Positions 1 through 5,194 of a DNA stretch of 5,209 bases are shown in pieces (the stretch's first letter is position 1; each line of letters starts with the position of its first letter). This stretch comes from Deltaproteobacteria bacterium (GTDB taxonomy: Bacteria > Desulfobacterota > GWC2-55-46): the NCBI GenBank assembly GCA_016218095.1, contig JACREV010000066.1, positions 1 to 5,209 of the forward strand, given 5' to 3'. A program made the position numbers and the translations under genes. The notes below the pieces were generated by a model. It made no database searches, had not been told where the DNA came from, and saw nothing but the letters and a program-made list of their open reading frames with translations.

Positions 1-801
1 ACCGTTCTCCTTCTTGCGGGTGCGGAGGAACAGGGTGCCTAGGACCTCGTCGTTGAAGACGATCGGGACGATGAGTATGGACATGTCCTTTAGGTCCGCT
101 ATCCTGTTCTTTACCCCGGCCATGAGCGGGTGGTTTAAGACATCGTCGAGCGCGAGAGGGACCTTGGTGTTTATGACCTCTTTAATCTCGGGGTACTTGG
201 CGAGATCTAGCTTCAACTCCCTCACGGACGGGTCCTCGTGAGTGGCCAGCACATACCCTTCGTCCTCCTTGACTATGAGGACTATTGAACACCTGACCGC
301 CTCTGTCACGCCGGCGACCTTGGTGACTATGATGTTCAGTACCTCGGAGGGATCGAGTGTCGCCGACATCGCGCCGGTGATGGCGAGGATGGTCTCGAGG
401 TTCCTCTTGTCCTCCGCGATCTCCCTGTAGAACTCGTTTATCCGGAGCTGAGCCCGTATCCTCGCGACGAGCTCGGGTTCGTTTATCGGCTTTACGATGA
501 AGTCGTCGGCGCCGCTTGAGAGCGAGCTGACGATCGATTTCTCGTCGCTCTTCATCGAGACGACTATGACCGAGGGCCGCGACGGGAGGTCCATCGCCCG
601 GAGTTCCTTCAACACCCCGATGCCGTCGAGGCCCGGCATGACGAGGTCGAGGAGGATGACCGCGGGCTGCCAACCGACGATGATGGAGAGCCCCTCGCGG
701 CCGTCTGAGGCGTACCTGGTCTCGTACCCGTTCGAGTGGAGGATGTCCTCGAGGATAGCCTTGTTGGTAAGGTTGTCGTCTATGATGAGGACCTTGTTCA
801 C
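1..801 (-). CDS. Response regulator with receiver and GAF domains, C-terminus cut by the window edge
   Basis: The visible 267 residues begin with a CheY-like receiver domain (about residues 2-120). Its acidic pair is D8/D9, the phospho-acceptor aspartate is D52 in a LLDLVMPGLDG context, the switch residue is S82 and the conserved lysine is K104 in FIVKP. A short helical linker (about 120-140) leads into a GAF-like domain (about 141-267), recognised from its TLDPSEVLNIIV opening and its late VPIVFNDEVLGTLFLR strands. The gene continues beyond position 1, so the output module (for example histidine kinase, GGDEF or HD-GYP) is unknown. I chose the GTG at 801 because the receiver then starts as MNKVLIIDDN and AGAGGACGG lies just upstream. 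An in-frame ATG at 834 would add 11 residues (MGTGLRQRTEH). The protein is cytoplasmic and presumably phosphorylated by a histidine kinase not present here. The gene diverges from the tRNA. The receiver call is firm, the GAF call is good, and the start is uncertain. Confidence 0.87.
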   Translation of the reverse strand, partial: MNKVLIIDDNLTNKAILEDILHSNGYETRYASDGREGLSIIVGWQPAVILLDLVMPGLDGIGVLKELRAMDLPSRPSVIVVSMKSDEKSIVSSLSSGADDFIVKPINEPELVARIRAQLRINEFYREIAEDKRNLETILAITGAMSATLDPSEVLNIIVTKVAGVTEAVRCSIVLIVKEDEGYVLATHEDPSVRELKLDLAKYPEIKEVINTKVPLALDDVLNHPLMAGVKNRIADLKDMSILIVPIVFNDEVLGTLFLRTRKKENG

Positions 802-871
802 GTGTTCCGTCCTCTGCCTTAAGCCGGTTCCCATTTTCGTTCCCGCCGGGGCCTTATAAAGTTCAAAAACC

Positions 872-900
872 TTGACAAATCCCCGGCCTTGTCTTATTTT
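872..900 (+). promoter_or_regulatory. Sigma70-type promoter of the tRNA-Thr gene
   Basis: A consensus -35 box TTGACA (872-877) is followed after exactly 17 nt by TATTTT (895-900), a 4/6 match to the -10 box. Transcription would start near 906-908, about 13-15 nt before the mature tRNA. This spacing and position fit a strong stable-RNA promoter. It lies in the 119-nt divergent gap between the response-regulator gene and the tRNA. Confidence 0.7.
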
Positions 901-920
901 AGACTATTAACTCGCTTCAA

Positions 921-995
<75 letters not shown>

Positions 996-1076
996 TCGAT
1001 TCAAGGAGATGGGGGGGGTTAGATCGTCCCTCTCCTGCATGCACCTCTTCCTGACCACTCTTTATAAAAGCCTACA

Positions 1077-1099
1077 GCCCCCCTCTTTTTAGGGGGGGC
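1077..1099. repeat. C-rich/G-rich perfect inverted repeat downstream of the tRNA
   Basis: CCCCCCT (1078-1084) and AGGGGGG (1091-1097) form a perfect 7-bp stem around CTTTTT; an alternative register uses G1077 and C1099 as the outer pair. It lies about 82 nt after the tRNA CCA end. The T-run is in the loop and not after the stem, so it is not a standard rho-independent terminator, although it could still be a 3' processing or stop structure for the tRNA transcript. An upstream run of eight G (1011-1018) could compete for the same C-tract. Confidence 0.4.
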
Positions 1100-1124
1100 G
1101 ATTCCTACCCTGTACCATTACATC

Positions 1125-1188
1125 GCCAAAAAATCAAGAACCTTAACTCCAGAATACGAAAAAAAGGAGTTAAGATTGCTTTTTTGGC
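1125..1188. terminator. Nested inverted repeat, probable bidirectional terminator
   Basis: An inner stem CTTAACTCC/GGAGTTAAG (1142-1150 with 1166-1174, 9 bp) is enclosed by a second perfect pair GCCAAAAAA/TTTTTTGGC (1125-1133 with 1180-1188, 9 bp). On the plus strand the inner stem is followed by ATTGC and six T. On the minus strand it is followed by GTTCTTGA and six T. It lies about 41 nt past the stop of the DsbC-like gene, the expected place for the end of the dap/DsbC-like transcript, and could also stop readthrough from the tRNA side. The stem is AT-rich, so its strength is uncertain. Confidence 0.5.
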
Positions 1189-1229
1189 TAAAAATTTAAA
1201 TCTTTAGTGTTAGGCCTTGATTTAACCCT

Positions 1230-2006
1230 TTAATTCTGCGGGTTGTCGATGAGCCCTATGAGCACATCCGACGGCGCGTAACCCGGCAATAACCTGCCGT
1301 CGGGCATGATGAGCGCCGGGGTGCCCCTTATCCCGAGCTCTTCGGCGAGCTTTATGTTGTTGTCGACCTCTTTGGTCTCGCACTCGGCCTTGGGGAGCTT
1401 TTTTCCGGTAAAGGCGTCGTCGAGGAGCTTTGAGGACTTCGAGCAGACTATCGCCTTGCTCTTCTCATAGGCGTTCGGGTGTATGGCGAGCGGGTACATC
1501 TTTATGAAAAAGGCTATGTCCTTCCTGGTGGCCGTTATCTTCTTTATCTCCTCGTGGAGCTTGGCGCAGTAGGGGCAGTCCGGGTCGTCGAAGACTATGA
1601 CCTTCTTCTCGGCCTTCGGGTTGCCTACTACGACCGCGCCTTCAAGCGGTATCTTTTTGAGGTCGATCTTCGCCAGCGGCTTGGATTCCCCGAGCTGTTC
1701 GAGCGGCGTGAACTTCATCCCTTCTATGAGGTGCTTCTTCGCGAAGTCCATGTAGACGATGAAGGCTTTGTCCCCCTGCGTTATCTCCACCTCCCAGATG
1801 CCCTTTATCGGGCTCGTCCTTATGTCCTTTACCTGGGCCTTGAACTTGTCGGTCTTCAGGAGCTTGCCCGCCTCTTCCTTTGTTATAGTGTGGCAGTCCG
1901 TGCACTTGCCCCCGCAACCAGGCCCCTGGAAGGCCGGGGCAATTGTCGCAGAAGCGATTATCATCATTGAGGCAAGTGCCAAAGGCGCCAGTCTCTTCTT
2001 TATCAT
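1230..2006 (-). CDS. DsbC-family periplasmic thiol:disulfide isomerase-like protein with an N-terminal CxxCH motif
   Basis: This 258-residue protein starts with a Sec signal peptide (MIKKR, then a hydrophobic stretch to about residue 25). A cysteine-rich segment follows (C31, then C35-T-D-C38-H39, a CxxCH motif), then a DsbC N-terminal-like region (about 40-120) and a thioredoxin-fold domain (about 130-255). The catalytic motif is C144-P-Y-C147 in a DPDCPYC context, and the cis-proline loop is GIRGTPA (P230). C188 and C209 match the second, structural disulfide of E. coli DsbC. The family reduces or isomerises disulfides in the periplasm, usually with DsbD as electron source, and may assist cytochrome c maturation. 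The CxxCH could bind haem c or act as an extra redox pair; sequence alone cannot decide. The ATG at 2006 has AGGAG about 5 nt upstream and places the signal peptide correctly. It lies 63 nt after dapB, probably in the same transcript. DsbC-type is firm; isomerase versus reductase is open. Confidence 0.9.
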   Translation of the reverse strand: MIKKRLAPLALASMMIIASATIAPAFQGPGCGGKCTDCHTITKEEAGKLLKTDKFKAQVKDIRTSPIKGIWEVEITQGDKAFIVYMDFAKKHLIEGMKFTPLEQLGESKPLAKIDLKKIPLEGAVVVGNPKAEKKVIVFDDPDCPYCAKLHEEIKKITATRKDIAFFIKMYPLAIHPNAYEKSKAIVCSKSSKLLDDAFTGKKLPKAECETKEVDNNIKLAEELGIRGTPALIMPDGRLLPGYAPSDVLIGLIDNPQN

Positions 2007-2069
2007 CTCGTCTCCTGTCTTGTGCTCATGTTCCGCTGAGCGGGTCTATCCGGGCCTGAATGACCCTGG

Positions 2070-2873
2070 TTATTTAAGGCCGAGCACGTCCTGCATGTCG
2101 TAGAGTCCGTTTTCCCTTGACGAGACCCATACCGCGGCCTTTACCGCGCCCTCGGCGAACGTCGCCCTTGAAGACGCCTTATGGGTGATCTCGAGCCTTT
2201 CTCCGGTGCATCCGAATATGACGGTGTGGTCGCCGACGATGTCCCCGGCGCGTATCGTCTGTATGCCTATCTCCTCGGGCCGCCGCTCGCCGATGATGCC
2301 CTTCCTCTCGTATACGGCTACCTTCTCGAGGTCCCTTTCGAGGGTCGTGGCGATGACCTCGGCAATCCTCAAGGCAGTCCCGGAGGGCGCGTCTTTCTTG
2401 AGCCTGTGGTGGGCCTCTATTATCTCGATGTCGTACTCGTGCCCGATGACGCGCGCGGCGTCGGCGACGAGCTTCAGGAGCAGGTTCACGCCGATCGACA
2501 TGTTCGGGGCCATGACTATCCGCCCGTTTTTGGCGAGCTCCTTTATCTCTTCCCGCTGGTGGAGGGAAAAGCCGGTCGTGCCTACGACGAGCGCCTTCTT
2601 TGACGCAATTGCGTCCTCGACGGTCTTCATCGTGGCCTCGGGGGTGGAAAAGTCTATTATCGCGTCGGCCTTTTTGAAGGCTTTTGCCTTGTCGCTCGTT
2701 ATTTTAACCCCGGTCTTGTCCGCGCCGGCGATCTCCCCGGAGTCCTTGCCGAGGGCAGGGGAGTCTTCGCGCTCAAGCGCGCCTGAGAGCTCTGTGGCCG
2801 GGTTACGGATAATGGCGGATATTATCGCGGCCCCCATCCTCCCGGCCGCGCCCGTGACCGCTATCTTTATCAT
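2070..2873 (-). CDS. dapB: 4-hydroxy-tetrahydrodipicolinate reductase
   Basis: DapB reduces the product of DapA to tetrahydrodipicolinate with NAD(P)H, the second committed step of the diaminopimelate/lysine pathway in the cytoplasm. The 267 residues match the usual family length. The dinucleotide-binding loop TGAAGRMG is at residues 7-14. DFSTPEA (74-80) and VVGTTG (96-101) follow in their expected places. The signature EAHHRLKKDAPSGTA spans 153-167; by comparison with E. coli DapB the catalytic histidine is H155 and the catalytic lysine K159. The C-terminal TIRAGDIVGDHTVIF segment is also typical. The start codon overlaps the dapA stop by 4 nt (ATGA), with AGGAG about 6 nt before it, which indicates translational coupling. 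No key residue is missing. Confidence 0.97.
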   Translation of the reverse strand: MIKIAVTGAAGRMGAAIISAIIRNPATELSGALEREDSPALGKDSGEIAGADKTGVKITSDKAKAFKKADAIIDFSTPEATMKTVEDAIASKKALVVGTTGFSLHQREEIKELAKNGRIVMAPNMSIGVNLLLKLVADAARVIGHEYDIEIIEAHHRLKKDAPSGTALRIAEVIATTLERDLEKVAVYERKGIIGERRPEEIGIQTIRAGDIVGDHTVIFGCTGERLEITHKASSRATFAEGAVKAAVWVSSRENGLYDMQDVLGLK

Positions 2874-3760
2874 ATCGCGCTCCTCTGGTTCCCGAGGCCG
2901 TAGGCGTTGAGGGTATCCATAAGCTTCAATCGCGCCCCTTCGGACATCTTCGTAAGCGGGAGCCTGAACTCTTCCTTGAGAATCCCCATTACGGCGAGCG
3001 CGGTCTTTACCGGCATCGGGTTCGTCTCAAGGAACATCGCCCTGTGGAGCGCCTGGAGTCTGAAGTGGAGCGCCTTCGCCTCGTCCAAGTCGCCCGTAAG
3101 GAACGAGTTCACCATGCGGGACATCTCCTTCGGCGCGACGTTCGAGGTGACGGATATTACCCCGTGGCCGCCGATTGCGAGGAGCGGCAGAGTCGTGAAG
3201 TCGTCGCCTGAAAGGACTATGAAGCCCTTTCTGGAGAACTCTATCACGTCGCTCATCTGCTGGAGGTTGCCCGTAGCCTCCTTGATGCCGATGATGTTGC
3301 CTATATCAGAGAGCCTCGCGACCGTCTCCGGGAGCATGTTCACCGAGGTCCTGCCCGGCACATTGTAGAGAATGATGGGGATGTCGACCTCTTCGGCCAC
3401 CTTCCTGTAGTGCTCATATAACCCCTGCTGTGTGGGCTTGTTGTAATAGGGGGTTATGAGGAGCGCCGCGTCTGCCCCGGCCTTCTTCGCGTGCTTCGTA
3501 AGGAGTATCGTCTCCGCGGTCGAGTTCGACCCGGTCCCGGCTATGACGGGGACCCTTTTGCCCGCGGCCTCTATGGTGAGCTCTATTACCCTGTCGTGCT
3601 CGTCATACGAGAGGGTCGCCGACTCTCCGGTCGTGCCGCACGGCACGAGCCCGTTCGTACCGTTCGCGATCTGGAACTCTATAAGCCTTTTAAGCGCGCC
3701 TTCATCGACCTCCCCGTCCCTGAAGGGGGTCACGAGCGCGGTTATTGAACCCTTGAACAT
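2870..3760 (-). CDS. dapA: 4-hydroxy-tetrahydrodipicolinate synthase
   Basis: DapA condenses pyruvate with aspartate semialdehyde, the first committed step to diaminopimelate and lysine. The 296 residues begin MFKGSITALVTPF, as in E. coli DapA (292 residues). The Schiff-base lysine is K160 in GIKEATGNL. The catalytic triad is T43, Y132 (YNVPGRT) and Y106 (TPYYNKP), and R137 is the substrate-binding arginine. Counterparts of the E. coli allosteric lysine-site residues are S47, A48, H55, N79, E83 and Y105; the equivalent of H53 is Y52. Feedback inhibition by lysine is therefore likely but not certain. The ATG at 3760 has a strong SD (TAGGAGG, 3768-3774) and the family N-terminus. The same frame stays open upstream to a GTG at 3925, but those 55 codons lie in the SD region and a repeated element, not in DapA. 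dapB overlaps the 3' end by 4 nt. Confidence 0.97.
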   Translation of the reverse strand: MFKGSITALVTPFRDGEVDEGALKRLIEFQIANGTNGLVPCGTTGESATLSYDEHDRVIELTIEAAGKRVPVIAGTGSNSTAETILLTKHAKKAGADAALLITPYYNKPTQQGLYEHYRKVAEEVDIPIILYNVPGRTSVNMLPETVARLSDIGNIIGIKEATGNLQQMSDVIEFSRKGFIVLSGDDFTTLPLLAIGGHGVISVTSNVAPKEMSRMVNSFLTGDLDEAKALHFRLQALHRAMFLETNPMPVKTALAVMGILKEEFRLPLTKMSEGARLKLMDTLNAYGLGNQRSAI

Positions 3761-3765
3761 CTTGT

Positions 3766-3774
3766 ATCCTCCTA
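3766..3774 (-). promoter_or_regulatory. Strong ribosome binding site of dapA at the edge of the repeat element
   Basis: On the minus strand TAGGAGGAT lies 5-13 nt before the dapA ATG at 3760. It decides the start in favour of 3760 over the GTG at 3925. The upstream repeat (copy 1) ends at 3775, directly against this site, with the TA of TAGGAGG at the junction. Confidence 0.85.
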
Positions 3775-4004
3775 AGGCTACTTCTAAAAATTGCTCTTTT
3801 TCCTGACTGCTCGGCGCAGGGCCAAAGTCTCCATAGAGTCTTTGGGATGAGTCAATTCCCAGCCGTTCGATACGGATCTGCCAGTCCGGCCAGGACTGCG
3901 TCAGGTCGGAAATAAAAGTGCTCACATATTACCATATATGCTCCGCTTTTTATTTCCACCCTTCCTTGACCTCAGAAAAAATATCTAATTTTTAGTAGCA
4001 GCCT
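3775..4004 (-). mobile_element. MITE-like element, copy 1, upstream of dapA
   Basis: This 230-bp element is nearly the same as the sequence at 4935-5155. Its ends form inverted repeats: AGGCTACTTCTAAAAATT at 3775-3792 against the complement of 3987-4004, with 16/18 matches, and weaker similarity continues to about 32 nt. TA dinucleotides flank it (3773-3774 and 4004-4005, allowing one base of slack). At its midpoint is a hairpin CAGTCC/GGACTG (3882-3887, 3893-3898), extended by GATCTG/CAGGTC. No transposase is recognisable, so it would be non-autonomous. It fills most of the 345-nt dapF-dapA gap and forms the 5' leader of dapA. In the dapA direction it holds an open frame from a GTG at 3925 that runs into dapA; I regard this as non-coding. 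The TA target would suggest Tc1/mariner-IS630-type mobilisation, but that is inference. Confidence 0.75.
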
Positions 4005-4013
4005 ACAGTATAA

Positions 4014-4105
4014 GATTGTCATTGCGAGGAGCGCGTTTGCGACGAAGCAATCCCAAGGGGTAAATTAAAAAGATGAGATTGCCGCACTTCGCTCGACGAA
4101 ACGCG
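4014..4105. repeat. Small REP-like palindromic repeat after dapF
   Basis: The left part reads GATTGTCATTGCGAGGAGCG, then CGTTTGCGACGAAGCAATC. The right part (4075-4105) begins GAGATTGC and ends AAACGCG. Arms pair as CGCGTTT (4032-4038) with AAACGCG (4099-4105) and GCAATC (4047-4052) with GATTGC (4077-4082), with CGAAG/CTTCG between, so the unit can fold as an imperfect long hairpin. The wording CATTGCGAGGAGCG...GCGACGAAGCAATC resembles a dispersed intergenic repeat type that I recall from many bacterial genomes, often in degenerate form. It abuts the dapF stop codon and may act as its transcription end or protect the mRNA 3' end. Confidence 0.65.
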
Positions 4106-4924
4106 TTAAACCTCCGCCGTCCCCTTGAATACCTCGGTCGCCGGGCCGGTCATGTAGACGCGGTTGTCCCTCGCCCATTCTATCTTGAGTATACCGCCTT
4201 TAAGCTCGATAGCGACCTTTCTGCCGGCAAGCCCCTTGAGCGAGGCCGCCACAGCCGAGGCCGATGCCCCTGTGCCGCAGGCGAGCGTCTCTCCGGCGCC
4301 CCTCTCCCAGACCCTCATCTTGAGTCTCTTCGGGTTCAAGACCTCGATGAACTCGACATTAGTCTTCTTCGGGAAGAGCGAATGGGTCTCGATATGAGGC
4401 CCGTACTTCTCGACCGGGAAATCGTCGACGTCGTCGACGAATATTACGCAGTGCGGGTTGCCCATCGAGACGCAGGTTATGTCAAATGGCCTGCCTTCGA
4501 CCTCAAGGGGGTAGTCTACTACCTTGCCTTCGAGGGTCGTGGGTATGAGCCTGCCGTCGAGTATGGGTTCCCCCATGTCGACCCTGACGAGGTCTCCGTC
4601 CTTCGCGGGCCTTATAATACCTGCGAGCGTCTCTATCTCGAGGACCGGCTTTTTGGATAGGCCCCTCGACCAGATGTAGGACGCGAGGCACCTTATGCCG
4701 TTGCCGCACATCTCGACCCTGCCGCCGTCGCTGTTGTATATGTCCATGCGGAAGTCGGCCTTCTTCGAGCTTTTAAGTATCAGCGCCTGGTCGAAGCCTA
4801 TGCCGAACCTCCTGTCAGAGAGCTTCTTTACGAGCTTCCTTGGCGCGGCCAGCTCATTTTTACGGGCGTCGAGGACGATGAAGTCGTTGCCGAGCCCGTG
4901 CATCTTGGTAAAGTCTATCCGCAT
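4106..4924 (-). CDS. dapF: Diaminopimelate epimerase
   Basis: DapF interconverts LL- and meso-diaminopimelate without a cofactor, using two cysteines as acid and base. meso-DAP serves peptidoglycan and, after decarboxylation, lysine. The 272 residues match the family length. The N-terminus MRIDFTKMHGLGNDFIVLD is characteristic. The first catalytic cysteine is C73 in NSDGGRVEMCGNGIRC and the second is C216 in ERGAGETLACGTGASA. VSMGNPHCVIFVDDV (152-166) is the conserved mid-protein segment. Both halves of the pseudo-symmetric fold are complete. The ATG at 4924 gives the family start; its SD (AAGGTGG) is only 3 nt away. The gene is separated from dapA by the two repeats, so the dapF-dapA link may be interrupted or depend on readthrough. 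Confidence 0.97.
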   Translation of the reverse strand: MRIDFTKMHGLGNDFIVLDARKNELAAPRKLVKKLSDRRFGIGFDQALILKSSKKADFRMDIYNSDGGRVEMCGNGIRCLASYIWSRGLSKKPVLEIETLAGIIRPAKDGDLVRVDMGEPILDGRLIPTTLEGKVVDYPLEVEGRPFDITCVSMGNPHCVIFVDDVDDFPVEKYGPHIETHSLFPKKTNVEFIEVLNPKRLKMRVWERGAGETLACGTGASASAVAASLKGLAGRKVAIELKGGILKIEWARDNRVYMTGPATEVFKGTAEV

Positions 4925-4927
4925 TAT

Positions 4928-4934
4928 CCACCTT
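4928..4934 (-). promoter_or_regulatory. Closely spaced ribosome binding site of dapF at the edge of repeat copy 2
   Basis: On the minus strand AAGGTGG is followed by only ATA before the ATG at 4924, a short spacing. The repeat element (copy 2) starts at 4935, so its end abuts this site in the same way that copy 1 abuts the dapA site. In both places a TA dinucleotide sits at the junction. Confidence 0.55.
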
Positions 4935-5155
4935 AGGCTACTCTAAGAATTGCTCTTTTTCCTGACTGCTCGGCGCAGGGCCAAAGTTCCATAGGGTCTT
5001 TGGGATTAGTCAATTTCCAGCCGTTAGATACGGATCTGCCAGTCCGGCCAGGACTGCGTCAGGGGCGAAAATAAAAATGCTCACATATTACCCATATATG
5101 CTCCGCTTTTTATTTCCGCCCTTCCTTGACCTCAGAAAAAATATCTAATTTTTAG
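4935..5155 (-). mobile_element. MITE-like element, copy 2, upstream of dapF
   Basis: This segment aligns over its whole 221 nt with 3775-3995, with about 13 differences (substitutions and single-base indels) counted by eye, or about 94% identity. It has the same orientation and the same position relative to its downstream gene. The central hairpin CAGTCC/GGACTG is intact. Single-base changes break the reading frame that copy 1 keeps open, and a TAA stands where copy 1 has CGA, so this copy has no coding potential. After 5155 the similarity to copy 1 stops; a sequence like the expected right end appears at 5195-5209 (separate entry). It forms the 5' leader of dapF. Confidence 0.72.
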
Positions 5156-5194
5156 AGAGTGCCCTTAATTTAATCTGATATTTTTCCAACCAGC

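Noticed and set aside
182..673. Long open frame on the minus strand overlapping the response-regulator gene
   Set aside because: It is out of frame with the clear receiver-GAF protein, its translation is dominated by Arg, Gly and His, and it has no family resemblance; it is a shadow of GC-rich coding DNA.
842..876. Minus-strand promoter for the response-regulator gene (TTGTCA with TATAAG)
   Set aside because: The boxes are only about 14 nt apart, too short for a usual sigma70 promoter; better-spaced alternatives have poor -35 matches.
1064..1075. AGCCTACAG near 1070 as a remnant of the MITE end at 4000-4008
   Set aside because: Only 9 nt match exactly, with no element body next to it; chance cannot be excluded.
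2185..2910. Long plus-strand open frame antisense to dapB
   Set aside because: Its translation has no recognisable domain and mirrors dapB codon positions; dapB on the other strand has all family motifs.
3823..3848. Possible covarying stem AAAG.CTC/GAG.CTTT in copy 1 against AAAG.TCC/GGG.CTTT in copy 2
   Set aside because: Pairing is kept in both copies, but the change is one deletion plus one substitution between only two sequences, so selection for structure cannot be claimed.
2870..3925. A 351-residue DapA starting at the GTG at 3925
   Set aside because: The first 55 codons lie in the repeated element and the SD region, the second copy of the element is frameshifted and has stops, and a strong SD plus the family N-terminus MFKGSITALVTPF place the start at 3760.
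3852..3935. A 27-codon leader peptide in copy 1 (ATG at 3935, ending ADPYRTAGN), with a related frame ending at 5010 in copy 2
   Set aside because: GGAG lies 5 nt before the ATG and the final TGA is shared, but in copy 2 the corresponding ATG frame stops after four codons and there is no run of lysine codons as expected for attenuation. Shared residues only reflect the high DNA identity.
3775..4004. Lysine riboswitch in the dapA and dapF leaders
   Set aside because: Position before lysine genes is suggestive, but I see no recognisable lysine-riboswitch core. Inverted terminal repeats fit a mobile element better. A covariance-model scan would settle it.
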